From the NCBI GenBank assembly GCA_023091735.1, contig JALKBU010000034.1, positions 58,185 to 122,184 on the forward strand: DNA of 64,000 nucleotides, written 5' to 3'. This document shows positions 37,047-47,239 of this stretch, piece after piece (the stretch's first letter is position 1; the number at the start of each line of letters is the position of its first letter). Under the pieces are notes generated by a model, which saw nothing but the letters and a program-made list of their open reading frames with translations, searched no databases and was not told where the DNA came from. Position numbers and translations under genes: made by a program. Source of the stretch: Trichomonas tenax. Taxonomy: Eukaryota; Parabasalia; Trichomonadida; Trichomonadidae.

Positions 37047-38336
37047 ATGAAAGTTATTCACACTGCATTGAAACACAACATATTGATAAAAGTTCCGAAC
37101 GCAAAACGGAAGTCCGATAAGAACTTCATGCTTTCACCGAAAATTCACGAACAAGTTCCTGAATCTGCGCGAGTTCGAAAAATTAAAACACCGTTGGAGC
37201 TAGAAAACGTAACATTAAGCAAAGCTTTCGAAGGACCATGCTCGAATAACGACGTTTTGAATAAGTACAAACACTATATAACAAGCCGAGAAAAATATGA
37301 AATCTCAAATTACCCGATTATTTACTATATAAGGAAATCACCGATAGTGCTTAAGAAATTAGACTCTTCTATGCCGAATTTACTGCATTTCGAGAAAGAT
37401 GAACACGTCGCTTATCGATATCAAATGATTTCGATTTTAGGCGAAGGATCATCGGGTTTTGTCATGAAATGCCACGACCATAAGCTTAATGAGGACGTCG
37501 CAATTAAGGCCCTACGTGACACGAGGAAATCACACGATCAGATCCTTCTAGAAAAAAATTATCTCATCACACTTCAGCAAAACGGCGGACCTGATAAGTT
37601 CCACATAATCAGGTACAAAGATTCATTCATATTCCGTGGCTATTTCTGTATTGTCATGGAATTAGCATCGATTAACATTTATTCGACAATTTGTGCTCAG
37701 CCGTTCAAGAGGCTCCAAGTGAGCACTTTCCAGATGGTTGCACGTCAAACGGCAGAAGCTCTTGACTTCATGCACAAGAATGACGTTATTCATTCAGACA
37801 TAAAACCAGAAAATATTCTTTTCACTAATCTCAGGCGCACATCGATCAAACTCATTGATTTCGGCTGCTCCTGCACACAGGGGAACACCCTGTACACGTA
37901 CATACAGAGCAGATACTACAGAGCCCCAGAAGTCGTCCTTGAAAACGATTACGATTGCAAGATCGATATTTGGAGTTATGGATGTTTGCTCTGCGAGATG
38001 TTCACTGGAAAACCTCTGTTTGAGGCTTTCGATGAAGAAGAGTTAATGTCAATGATGGTGTCGATGCTTGGAATGCCTCCAAGGAATATATTGGAGACAG
38101 CGAAAAGAGCGAAATACTATTTTGATCAAGATTTCGAGCCCCTTCAATGCCTCGATATCAAAGAAGTGTCGCTGAAAGGGCAGACAAACATATCAGATCC
38201 ATATTTGCTGCAGCTGATCAGCGGCTGTCTGCGATGGAATCCACAGGAGAGGTTTACAACAGAAGATATTCTCAAACATAACTATTTCAAGCAATCAAAT
38301 GCATCATCACAAAGTTCCGGATACATGAGAACATAA
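37047..38336 (+). CDS. DYRK-family dual-specificity protein kinase
   Basis: 429 residues from ATG 37047 (the frame opens three codons earlier with GTG). The region before the kinase domain (about 75-115) holds a DYRK homology box (ITSREKYEISNYPIIYYI), then HVAYRYQ. The kinase domain has a glycine loop LGEGSSGFVMK (about 131), catalytic Lys in VAIKAL (about 153), the catalytic loop HSDIKPEN (about 249), DFGCS (about 271) and the activation loop YTYIQSRYYRAPEVVL with the YxY autophosphorylation site. Ser replaces Arg in the HRD motif, as His-Cys-Asp does in animal DYRKs. DYRKs phosphorylate Ser/Thr targets in cell cycle and stress control. Probably active. Stop TAAA. Confidence 0.92.
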   Translation: MKVIHTALKHNILIKVPNAKRKSDKNFMLSPKIHEQVPESARVRKIKTPLELENVTLSKAFEGPCSNNDVLNKYKHYITSREKYEISNYPIIYYIRKSPIVLKKLDSSMPNLLHFEKDEHVAYRYQMISILGEGSSGFVMKCHDHKLNEDVAIKALRDTRKSHDQILLEKNYLITLQQNGGPDKFHIIRYKDSFIFRGYFCIVMELASINIYSTICAQPFKRLQVSTFQMVARQTAEALDFMHKNDVIHSDIKPENILFTNLRRTSIKLIDFGCSCTQGNTLYTYIQSRYYRAPEVVLENDYDCKIDIWSYGCLLCEMFTGKPLFEAFDEEELMSMMVSMLGMPPRNILETAKRAKYYFDQDFEPLQCLDIKEVSLKGQTNISDPYLLQLISGCLRWNPQERFTTEDILKHNYFKQSNASSQSSGYMRT

Positions 38337-38456
38337 ATTTAGAGGTTGGCAAAGCTTCTTTTATTTTTGTATATATAAAACATTACCATTTTGTTTGTAA
38401 AAAGGTTATTTAAAAAGCATATCTTTAAATTTTTTGTACAATCAAAAAAAAAGTTT

Positions 38457-41240
38457 TTATATATCGAATTTAGCAAGGAAGGCCTTAACTTCTTCTGTCT
38501 CGTCCGGTCCAAGTGGGCTATCTAATATTCCTGACTTGAGAACCTCTTCCAATATTGAGATTCCGTCGTTAGTATCCTTCATAGCTGTGAGAATTTCCTT
38601 CTGGTTTTCTTGCTCACTGATCCTCTCCATTCTATCGTGAGCAATTTGCTCAGCCTTCTGTCTGCAGATTGGGCACAACTCTGGCTCATCACCAAGGCAT
38701 GCCTGGTGGAAGACGTGGCCGCACTTGAAGCAGGAGAATGGGAATGAATCAATTCTCTGTGTGCATGAGTCGCAGTTCATGCCATTCTTAATTCCTCTGA
38801 AGACCTTGCAGTTGCTGGCTAAGTTGACTGTCTCAGAGTGCATCTTCTCGAGCTGTTCATCAGCAGCGTTCAATGTCTTCATCTTAGCTGCTGTCTCGTT
38901 AGAAATTCTCTCGAACTCCTTGATTGTGAAGTCCGCGATCATGTCAAATGTCGCAATAGATTTAATGCCCTTTAAGATTGGCAAGAGTTCGTTCAAGAGC
39001 ATGATTCCTCTATCCAAAACAAGCTGAGAGATTGCCTTGGAAACGCCAATATCGCCTGATCTGACAGCTAGCTGAACACCCTCCGTCCAGATGTTTGGAT
39101 CTTCCTTCTCATACTTAAGGCAGACATCGACGATCTCGTTGGGGTTGCAACTGTTAAGAATCATTCTGTACTGCTTTCTAACGTGATACATGTAGTTGAT
39201 TGCCTTTGCCAGCTCGTTGTATCTTGTCTCGTTGGCCTTGAGATCGACACCAACTAATGATTCTGGCATTGGAGCTGATGCATCCTTGGCCTTGGCCTTC
39301 TCATACTTGGCGAACTGCTCCTTGACATTCTCGCACTCAGTAAGCGCAAGTCTGACAGCGAGGAAGGCTGTTTCCTCGTTGTACTTGGCCTGGCTGTGCT
39401 GAAGATAGTTGATTGTCTCGGATGACTTGACAACAATGGATGTAGAAATCAATCTGTTCCAGAGTGTCTCTGTGAGTGACTGTGGAGACAATTCGAGGAC
39501 GAGTGTCAGGAACTTGTACTCCATCTTCGGGAACTCAAGGAAGATGTGGAAGATCTTCTCTGGATTGATGCTGTTTCCTTCCATAGAAACAGAGCACATA
39601 TTTGCGAGGTTGGATGTAAATGCTGCAGCATCGACCTCATTGAGCTTTGACAAGATCTTTGCACCGTATTCGCAGATGATGCGAACGCATGTCTTGAGTG
39701 TTGGGACCTTGAAGATGATATCCCTGATCTCGTTCATCTTGTTGGCCTTCTCCTTGATCTGGCAGTAAAGCATGTACTCAGAGAATGTGAGTGCAAGCTC
39801 GCCGGCCTTCTCGGAGTTTCCAGACTCAATGAGAACCTTAATTGCTGGCTCAATGTTGAACTGGACCTCTTCATCCTCCTTCTTATCCTTGATGATCTTA
39901 TCAACGATATCGAGAAGGTTGCTGATGCGGCCGAGCTTTGTGTAGCAGTTGAATCTGAGCTGCGTCTGAAGTGGCTCTTCGAGACCCTTCTGGTGGAGAG
40001 CTTCGAGATACTGGACAAGTAACTCGGCGAACTGTGGCTCAAGGAACTTGTTGATAACATAGGAAGACTCAAGGAATCCGATAGCATAGATGTACTGCTG
40101 AATAGCATCAGAGAATGCGTGTGCAGCATGTCTTGCATCACCGAGCTGTCTGTGGATATCGGCAATCTTTTCGGCACCGATGTGTGCGTTCTCAGCAAGT
40201 TTGAGAGCTGCCTCGAACTGCCTGTTCTCACAGAGGTTCTTTAACTTTTCCTCTGTCGAGAATTCTGTGAGTGCAGCGATTTTGGCCGTAGATCCATTTG
40301 CCTCCTGCGTGAGCATAATGAGGATTATCTGACCCCAGACTTGTAAAATATACTTTGCATCTTTGCCATACTTTGATCCGCCATATGTGCAGTGGGTCAT
40401 GATATCGTAGATTTTGACTGTCTCGTACTGAGTGGAGAACGCGAGGAGATATGTCCTGTACCACATAATCTTTAGAGGATCAACAGGAAGATCGATGACA
40501 GTCGATTCTGTGTCTAAGCCCTCGAAATTGTAGAAAACGACATCCTGTCCCTTAGCAACAGCCAAGCGGCCCTTGTCTGCGATGCAAGAAAATTCTGTCT
40601 TGACACCTTGATTTTCAAGAACTTTCTTGTAAAACGCTTTCTTATTTTGTTTATATGCGTATATGTTACTCTCTGTTGTGATGAACAGTGCATTTTCGAA
40701 AAGAAGATTTGTTGCGTAGTGAATATTTGTAATATTTTCATCGACCTTGATGGTTTCGATGCATTCGAAGGCCATCTTCTTGGATCCGATTGTTGGAATC
40801 TGGTACACATAAATTGTGTGTTTATCAAATGTCAAGGCAAAGTATTCGAGCATGTGAGATGAAGTGACAAATTGGATATCCGTGCCCTGCTGCTTCTGTA
40901 TTGACGTTTCCGCGTAAGAAGTATTGGACTCAGGATCGGCCATAATAACGCCGACGCTGTCAGTGTAATTTACGAGCGCGATTAAAGCTGGCGAACTCGG
41001 TGTAGCGATTAATTTCATGATAGGCGCATCGCAGAACGGAATATCTGTAAATGTTGGTGTGTTGACATCTTTTAATACGTGGAGGTGACCGATTTGATCA
41101 CCGAAAATGATAGAGCCATGATAGGCGCAAGCATCAGTCACAGTATATGGCTGCTCCTCCTCAACGAACTTTATTGGGTCCTTGGAAGGGTTTTGGACGT
41201 TCATAAACTTGTAAGGAATCCATCCTCTTCGCTGCGACAT
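38457..41240 (-). CDS. VPS11: VPS11 homologue, HOPS/CORVET core subunit
   Basis: 927 residues with the standard VPS11 layout and length. The N-terminal about 330 residues form a propeller-like region beginning GWIPYKFMNV. A long alpha-solenoid carries clathrin-heavy-chain-like repeats (for example LKLAENAHIGAEKIADIHRQ and DPNIWTEGVQLAV). At about 850-890 is a RING-H2: CDSC, then CFKCGHVFHQACL, then CPICRQK. VPS11 scaffolds the HOPS and CORVET tethers, which join Rab7- and Rab5-marked membranes in endosome and lysosome fusion. Its start is 156 bases from the start of the divergent sulfatase-fold gene, and a five-motif array lies between them. Stop TAAA. Confidence 0.92.
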   Translation of the reverse strand: MSQRRGWIPYKFMNVQNPSKDPIKFVEEEQPYTVTDACAYHGSIIFGDQIGHLHVLKDVNTPTFTDIPFCDAPIMKLIATPSSPALIALVNYTDSVGVIMADPESNTSYAETSIQKQQGTDIQFVTSSHMLEYFALTFDKHTIYVYQIPTIGSKKMAFECIETIKVDENITNIHYATNLLFENALFITTESNIYAYKQNKKAFYKKVLENQGVKTEFSCIADKGRLAVAKGQDVVFYNFEGLDTESTVIDLPVDPLKIMWYRTYLLAFSTQYETVKIYDIMTHCTYGGSKYGKDAKYILQVWGQIILIMLTQEANGSTAKIAALTEFSTEEKLKNLCENRQFEAALKLAENAHIGAEKIADIHRQLGDARHAAHAFSDAIQQYIYAIGFLESSYVINKFLEPQFAELLVQYLEALHQKGLEEPLQTQLRFNCYTKLGRISNLLDIVDKIIKDKKEDEEVQFNIEPAIKVLIESGNSEKAGELALTFSEYMLYCQIKEKANKMNEIRDIIFKVPTLKTCVRIICEYGAKILSKLNEVDAAAFTSNLANMCSVSMEGNSINPEKIFHIFLEFPKMEYKFLTLVLELSPQSLTETLWNRLISTSIVVKSSETINYLQHSQAKYNEETAFLAVRLALTECENVKEQFAKYEKAKAKDASAPMPESLVGVDLKANETRYNELAKAINYMYHVRKQYRMILNSCNPNEIVDVCLKYEKEDPNIWTEGVQLAVRSGDIGVSKAISQLVLDRGIMLLNELLPILKGIKSIATFDMIADFTIKEFERISNETAAKMKTLNAADEQLEKMHSETVNLASNCKVFRGIKNGMNCDSCTQRIDSFPFSCFKCGHVFHQACLGDEPELCPICRQKAEQIAHDRMERISEQENQKEILTAMKDTNDGISILEEVLKSGILDSPLGPDETEEVKAFLAKFDI

Positions 41241-41296
41241 TTTTATGCGGTTTCTCTCAATTCAGGAATAAAAGAAAAAATGTCAATCATAATTAT

Positions 41297-41381
41297 TTTA
41301 CATGTCAAAATATTTACATGTCAATAAATTTTTACATGCCAGAAAATAGTTTACGTGTCATTAGTAATAATTTACTTGTCA
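41297..41381. promoter_or_regulatory. Five-copy TTTACATGTCA array in a divergent promoter
   Basis: Copies start at 41297, 41313, 41331, 41350 and 41371, all in plus orientation: two exact TTTACATGTCA, then TTTACATGCCA, TTTACGTGTCA and TTTACTTGTCA. Spacing is 16-21 bases. The array fills the gap between the start codons of VPS11 (41240, minus) and the sulfatase-fold gene (41397, plus). The array argues that the coding start of the latter is 41397; the open frame itself runs back into the array, but only through GTG. Confidence 0.6.
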
Positions 41382-41396
41382 AAAACTTTAAAAACA

Positions 41397-44138
41397 ATGC
41401 CTTCATCGACTGCATGGTTTATTTTAATGTCTGGTGGTTTTCCGATGATTTTTTTGTACTTCATGTACGCATTTATCGTTCCGCCATACCATATCAGGCA
41501 TTTTGGAAGTTGGTTAAATCTTGCTATTTCATTTATACAGCAAATTTCCGAATTAGCACTAATAGCGTGCATTCACTTCTGGTCTGACCGTTATTTCGTC
41601 GTTAATTATCACTTTCCAAGCTTCTTCGTCAAAATATTTTTCTATGGAATTTATGTAGCGATTTTTGTTCTTTCTTTCATCAACTTTGTATCGATATACG
41701 ATGATATGCAGTTCGTTACACCAACAGTTTTTCGTTTACTGTTCGGAAAATCATTTCCATTAAATTATTTTTCACCACCGTTAAATATAAAACAAAACCA
41801 TTTCCAGACTTCAAGTAAATTCATCGAATTGGTTAAAACCATCGCAACACAAAATAAGACTGTCGCGGGAATTTCCTTAATTGTATTTTTAGTTTGGCTA
41901 TATATTCAAATTAGTATTCTTGTTATGAGAATTAGCAAAGTCATTAAAGAAATTTCAAAGAATGAAATGCTTATTGCATCATTTCCTTCAAAAATTCTCG
42001 GATATGGTTTATCTGATGATAAAGAAGCTTTCGAATACAAGTTTGACGTTTACGCAAAGGCATTTCACTGTGTTGCTGCACTTGCGATGATCACAAATTT
42101 GCTAATTTTTATTTATCCACCATTTTCAAATTTAACACGATACTCAACACTTACATATGCCCAGATGTCTGAGATTTCTTTATTACGCTATGATAGAAGA
42201 AAAGCAAATTTCAATTTAGAAAAAACGAGGAAATTCCTTCCTCCAGGAAGATATTGGCTAGATAACAGAATTAATCCAGTTTTTCCTGCCGTTCATTCTG
42301 GTATTGAAGCTTTTTGTGCATATAACAAAGATTCATCAATTTGTTCAACACTTAAACCAAAAAGTCACGAACCAATCACAAAACTACCGAATGTTGTTCT
42401 TCTAACGTTAAACTCAATGACGCCAATGTTTAATCTGATTTCAAAAGAATTCATGGCGGAACATATATCAAAAAATAGCACAACTAGCATTTCAACAGAC
42501 AAGCTATTCTTTAGTCCATTAGATTTACCGAAAATCGCTCAATATCAGAAATTAGGAATTTCATTTTCAGGAATATCTGCGTTAGGAGGTAATTCTGATT
42601 CTGGTTGGCATTCCCTTATGACAGGTGTTCCGCCTTCTAACTCATTTTCTAATATGCACGATAGTTTGCTACTTAATTCAGATGATTTTCCATCATTCTT
42701 TAAATCAGGTGGATATCGCTCACTGTATTTCAGTGGGAGACCAATTGATACCACAGACATAAAGCATTGGATCTGGAGACGTTCAGCAAGAGAAGAATCA
42801 ATGTTTAGATTGAATTGCAGAAACTTAACTATAAGTGCCTCAGATGACAAAATATATGTTAGCCACCTCATCAGAGAATGCAAGGATAGAGAGATCATTA
42901 CCCTCACGAGATCCTTAACAGATGAAAGAAGGGATTTTCCCACATGGTATGATAAAACATATATTATCAATGATGATAACACAAAAGATCTTCAATTTGC
43001 CCCTGAAGATATCCCAAAGAGATCAGATGGTATATATCCTGATAGAGTTGTTGCAGCTCAGTTTGTTGCGAAATGGAAAGAAAACAAAAAGTACAACACC
43101 CCAATTTTTGCTTCATTCGATGGCATTGAAACAACAAAGCCTTACGAAAGTTTCGATGTTGATAGATATTACGAGCCTTTCGATCAATCACTTTCTAAAG
43201 ATTCAGCAGAGTACAGAGAACAAAGATTTATCCAAAAAATGAAGTATGCGGACAAATATCAGATTGGATATATTCTCGATTGGCTTCGAACAAATGACAA
43301 CAATACGATTTTCGTAATAACAGGAAGGAGTGGAGCACGCGACGCTCCAATACAAAAACCAGGTTATCTCCTTAGTGATGGTGTTGTGTATACAACAGGA
43401 ACAGACAGCTTCTTTACAACAGGTGCTGTAATTGGCTATTTAGGTGAAGACAAGAAAATCAAAGAAATAATGAGAATGAAGCAAATTTCTGGGAAAACGC
43501 TTAAAATACCAACCGATCATAATGATCTTATATACACTATCGAAGATATTATATCGCAAATAAATAATACAGAAATGCCTCCAACACACAGAAGAAGTAG
43601 AAACTTAATCAAACTTGCTTCAGAAATCACCAACTCATCAAACTTAAAACAATATAATAATTGGACATCATACTCATTCACAACATATATTGTTGACTAT
43701 AGAGAGGGACTGTCGCTCCTGAAATCGCATACAGCTGATGCCGGTGGAAGCCATTTTTATGAAACTGCTTCATTTCCAACATGTTTAAGAAAATTCGATG
43801 ATGAATCAACAGAAATTGGATCTGAAAGAGCAAGAGAGATGTTCAACAGAATGCATGAGTATATAAGATCCGAGTCATACCTCATTTCATCGAACACACT
43901 CTATCATTTGGCTTTCAGGAACAAAACATGTATCGAAAATGGATATTGTGAGTTCCCATCGCCTAAGTCATTCAAGATTAGCAATAGATTCTTCATTGGA
44001 ACAGTTACTCTTCTTCCGCTTCTTCTTGTTTGCCTATTTTCCATACTTCTCAACGTGATGGTAGTTCTCGCCCCGCTATTTAACATCGGAAGAAATACAC
44101 CGATTTCGAAGAGAAGGCAATCTTTTTATGAACTTTAA
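41397..44138 (+). CDS. Membrane-bound alkaline-phosphatase/sulfatase-fold enzyme
   Basis: 913 residues from ATG 41397. Five hydrophobic segments in the first about 250 residues, then a large domain, then a last membrane segment near 875-900 and a short basic tail. The large domain starts PNVVLLTLNSMTP, a metal-binding strand of the sulfatase fold. It continues GNSDSGWHSLMTGVPPSNSF, where sulfatases and LTA-synthase-like phosphotransferases hold their nucleophile region, then the GYRSLYFSG helix and FVITGRSGARD near the usual final metal site. It could be a phosphoethanolamine or glycerophosphate transferase, or a sulfatase-like hydrolase acting on surface glycans such as trichomonad lipophosphoglycan. 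I cannot choose. The nucleophile is not the usual Cys of true sulfatases. Confidence 0.7.
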   Translation: MPSSTAWFILMSGGFPMIFLYFMYAFIVPPYHIRHFGSWLNLAISFIQQISELALIACIHFWSDRYFVVNYHFPSFFVKIFFYGIYVAIFVLSFINFVSIYDDMQFVTPTVFRLLFGKSFPLNYFSPPLNIKQNHFQTSSKFIELVKTIATQNKTVAGISLIVFLVWLYIQISILVMRISKVIKEISKNEMLIASFPSKILGYGLSDDKEAFEYKFDVYAKAFHCVAALAMITNLLIFIYPPFSNLTRYSTLTYAQMSEISLLRYDRRKANFNLEKTRKFLPPGRYWLDNRINPVFPAVHSGIEAFCAYNKDSSICSTLKPKSHEPITKLPNVVLLTLNSMTPMFNLISKEFMAEHISKNSTTSISTDKLFFSPLDLPKIAQYQKLGISFSGISALGGNSDSGWHSLMTGVPPSNSFSNMHDSLLLNSDDFPSFFKSGGYRSLYFSGRPIDTTDIKHWIWRRSAREESMFRLNCRNLTISASDDKIYVSHLIRECKDREIITLTRSLTDERRDFPTWYDKTYIINDDNTKDLQFAPEDIPKRSDGIYPDRVVAAQFVAKWKENKKYNTPIFASFDGIETTKPYESFDVDRYYEPFDQSLSKDSAEYREQRFIQKMKYADKYQIGYILDWLRTNDNNTIFVITGRSGARDAPIQKPGYLLSDGVVYTTGTDSFFTTGAVIGYLGEDKKIKEIMRMKQISGKTLKIPTDHNDLIYTIEDIISQINNTEMPPTHRRSRNLIKLASEITNSSNLKQYNNWTSYSFTTYIVDYREGLSLLKSHTADAGGSHFYETASFPTCLRKFDDESTEIGSERAREMFNRMHEYIRSESYLISSNTLYHLAFRNKTCIENGYCEFPSPKSFKISNRFFIGTVTLLPLLLVCLFSILLNVMVVLAPLFNIGRNTPISKRRQSFYEL

Positions 44139-45348
44139 TGTTTGTATATATTATTGTAAATTTAATCATGTAAATAATTTTTTATTTAGATCACTTATAA
44201 AACCAAGATTTGATGGATTTAGAATGAAATATTTTTTAATTCAATGCTTTGAAGCACTTTAGATAGTCTCATTACATTTGGATACACATAATATGATCAC
44301 AAATATACTTTAAAAGATCAGAAAAATATGTTTAAAAATATTAAATTTTATTGATCAATGAGTAAACATATATGTTAATGTGCCTATGCCATAATTCGTA
44401 TGTTTAATGGTTTGGCTTGTTTATGATCAGTAAGTTTTTGAATAATATTTTTTTGAAATTTTAAATCTTTAATTAAGCTAGATTCAAGAAATGCAATCGA
44501 TATAACTCTTGAATGGAAGTAGTTTACCAAGTTTATATGACTTGGTTATTAAAAACGAAATATATTGTGTTTTTAAAAAAATCGATAATAAGTGTCATTC
44601 TTATTGTAAATGGCGAAACATTGCTGATGCAATCAGTTTTGTATTTGAAATTTTATATCAAAATGATTGATTGATTGCATTGCTTCAATAAGGATCCAAA
44701 AATTATGAAAATAAGGCATCATTTGTGTCACCAATAGACTAGCAAACGAAATAAAATCATATTTGATCAATATTGAACATTGGTGTTTATATACAACACC
44801 ATAGCAAATTTGTTGAATAAATAAAAAATGATAAGATGGGGTATTATCAAACCAAATTTTAATGCAAAGATTAAGGGCAACGTAAATCTATTATTCTAGT
44901 TCGAAATAATGAGAGTTTGAATTGCAAAATAAAATTTATTGACCAAGATTTTCTAAAATACATAATATTCATATAATACATCTAAAATACATCAATTTCT
45001 TTTATTCGTTTACTTCTATTTCTATTTAATTCAAGCAAAAATCATGAATCTAAAAAGAAAACTTATTATTTTTTTTCAGAATAAGATTATTAATCAAAAA
45101 ATTGATTAAATTATTTTGTTGATTATCTTCTTGTTTAACATAATGCGTAATAGTCAAAAATTTGAAAATATTATTCCAAAAACATACTACGAAGAAATGT
45201 TGCTGATTAAATTTTGAATTTGTAAAAAAAAACGTTTAGATTCAATTCCTATCGTTGCATATTTATTATTTGCTTTACTATATGCATGTATTACTTTTTA
45301 AAATTGCAGAATTTAAGTTATCGTATTCAATTCAAAATAATTATTTTG
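44139..45348. other. 1.2-kb AT-rich region, no gene seen
   Basis: Long A/T runs and the lowest G+C in the window. A weak inverted repeat around 44783-44801 (GGTGTTTATATACAACACC) is the only structure I notice. The in-frame extension of the next gene (ATG 45286) falls at its right end and is AT-rich and non-protein-like. Confidence 0.5.
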
Positions 45349-46083
45349 ATGAACAAAGGAATATTCAGCTCTCGCGTCTCAACACGCAATCACCATGCGG
45401 GCTCTAAGAAGCTCGGTCCAACTTCTAGCGATACCAATCTTCCACAGTTTTGTTTCCCGACATCTGATTCATTACTGTGTATTGATAAAGGCGTATCTAT
45501 AGATTTCTCGAAAAAGAATGCTGTTAAATCGCCTTATGAATTACAGGATAATCAATACATCTTTGAAAATCGCGCTTTATATAATTCGAGGGATATAAGA
45601 ACTGCAATATATTCACCGAGGATTTCAAAATCACCGCCACCTCGCACATCCCGCAAGCCTATCCCATCTATGAGTCAAGATACAAATCTCATCTCAATTG
45701 AAAACTATAATCCTTATGTTTTCCCACAATTCACAGAGCCCGCAACAATCGAAGCTATGGAGTGTTTGAATGTCAAACCTTCCGATCTGTATTATCAAAT
45801 CAATGCATCTGAAGAGCTCAAAATGAAAGTCAATTCGACGATCAAAAGAGTTAAAATTGAGCGTGAAAGGATAATTTCAACCCGCAATGATGCAGCAGGC
45901 ATCAACAAAACTAAAAAACGAACTCATTCACCTCCACAAAGATATCCTATTCCTGAAACATTTTCCAACACAGATTGTTTGTATGGTTTTATACCTTGCA
46001 GCACGAAGCTGGGTCCTAGCATATTGGAATCAGAAAAGACGAAACTTCAAAATATTGCCCCTAAGACACAATTTAGGAAGTAA
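45349..46083 (+). CDS. Basic protein of unknown function with a PATxEAM motif
   Basis: 244 residues from ATG 45349; an ATG at 45286 would add 21 residues coded by AT-rich, non-coding-like DNA. The protein is Ser/Thr/Pro/Lys-rich and probably partly disordered. One ordered motif, EPATIEAMECLNVKPSDLYYQ, occurs at about 130-150, then a basic helix (KMKVNSTIKRVKIERERI). A short PAT-x-EA-x-x-x-L-x-V-x-P-x-DL pattern of this kind occurs in several flagellate axonemal or cytoskeletal proteins, as I recall, but I would not assign it. No signal peptide. Confidence 0.6.
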   Translation: MNKGIFSSRVSTRNHHAGSKKLGPTSSDTNLPQFCFPTSDSLLCIDKGVSIDFSKKNAVKSPYELQDNQYIFENRALYNSRDIRTAIYSPRISKSPPPRTSRKPIPSMSQDTNLISIENYNPYVFPQFTEPATIEAMECLNVKPSDLYYQINASEELKMKVNSTIKRVKIERERIISTRNDAAGINKTKKRTHSPPQRYPIPETFSNTDCLYGFIPCSTKLGPSILESEKTKLQNIAPKTQFRK

Positions 46084-46227
46084 TTTCAGCTAGTAATATG
46101 ATTTGTTTGTAATAGAGAATAAAAATATATCTACTATTTTTGTTATAATTACTTGATAAGAAATAACAATATTTAAAATAATCAACAATAGATATACAAT
46201 AAGTAACACATATGACGTTCAGTTGCG

Positions 46228-46995
46228 CTAGCGCTTAAGTTTCTTGAGCTGCCTCTGTAGCTCATCTCTTCTATCAATCAAAACATTTAATTCTTTCGCC
46301 ATTCTTGCAGTAACCGTAGAATTGCTTTGCCTGACTTCATTGAGGTACTTTTGAAGGAAACTAAGACGCTCAGCAGGATCTTTGCCCTGCAAGTGATTTA
46401 ATCTCGATTCATCTGGCTTTTCTACTTCATTTTTGATCGCAAGACACTGCTGTGTGAATTCGTAGTTTGTTTTGCAGTTGCTAAATAATTTGTATTTATT
46501 GATCAAAAATTTTATTGTTGGATCTAAAGGCTCTCCTTTCGCAATGGGCGGATTTATGCTATAGTACTTCGAAAGTTCATCGATGTTCAGCCCAGGAATC
46601 TCATTCATATCGAGTCCATAATCTGAACATAAATTTATCAAATTTTGGAGGTGCTGATGATATCTGCTTCTTTCGTCTATCATTTTCTGGACCTTGCTAT
46701 TTTCCATTTCTTGTGTTTGACAAGCATTTAAAATAAAATCGATATTTTTATCTAAAGCCTTTGTAATTGAGGTTAATTCATACTGTAGTTTCATACACTT
46801 CGAGTGGGCCTTCGCATTCTTTTCCGATAGTTCTTCTATTAGATTAGCATGCGCTTCGATTAGAGATAATTGTTCATTGACTTGTTTTTTTAGAATAATT
46901 TCCTTACGACGAGGTTTAGGAGTATATGAATGCGCGTTTCTATCGTGAATCCTCTCTGGTGAGAGCGGAGGAATCGCGATTTCTTCGAGTGACAT
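46228..46995 (-). CDS. Coiled-coil protein
   Basis: 255 residues. The N-terminus (1-30) is Pro-rich with SPER and TPKPRR, possible phosphorylation sites. Residues 35-125 and 190-252 are coiled coil, separated by a short ordered segment (about 135-165) with a DLL-like turn and PGLNIDELSKYY. Ends in a Lys/Arg-rich helix. No membrane or signal segment. Family not recognised; a cytoskeletal or basal-body role is possible. Convergent with the basic protein to its left. Stop TAG. Confidence 0.65.
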   Translation of the reverse strand: MSLEEIAIPPLSPERIHDRNAHSYTPKPRRKEIILKKQVNEQLSLIEAHANLIEELSEKNAKAHSKCMKLQYELTSITKALDKNIDFILNACQTQEMENSKVQKMIDERSRYHQHLQNLINLCSDYGLDMNEIPGLNIDELSKYYSINPPIAKGEPLDPTIKFLINKYKLFSNCKTNYEFTQQCLAIKNEVEKPDESRLNHLQGKDPAERLSFLQKYLNEVRQSNSTVTARMAKELNVLIDRRDELQRQLKKLKR

Positions 46996-47239
46996 TTACT
47001 TTATAAAAATGTGATGTTTTCTCAATGAAATAGATTCACCCTGACCTTTATAATTCATTTCTTTAATCGTTTGACCAAAATACACTCAAAACGATTTTTT
47101 TTGATTTTTTGTAATGTTTACATTTACATTTCACAAGAATTCAGGTTGAAGTCTGAAATTGTGCAACAATAGGACATATTGTGGTGACTGAGGAGAGTTG
47201 TGCTCTTTAAGAAATATACTAACAATTAAAAGTTTTATT

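Noticed and set aside
42545..42982. 145-codon minus-strand frame inside the sulfatase-fold gene
   Set aside because: Antisense shadow without a domain.
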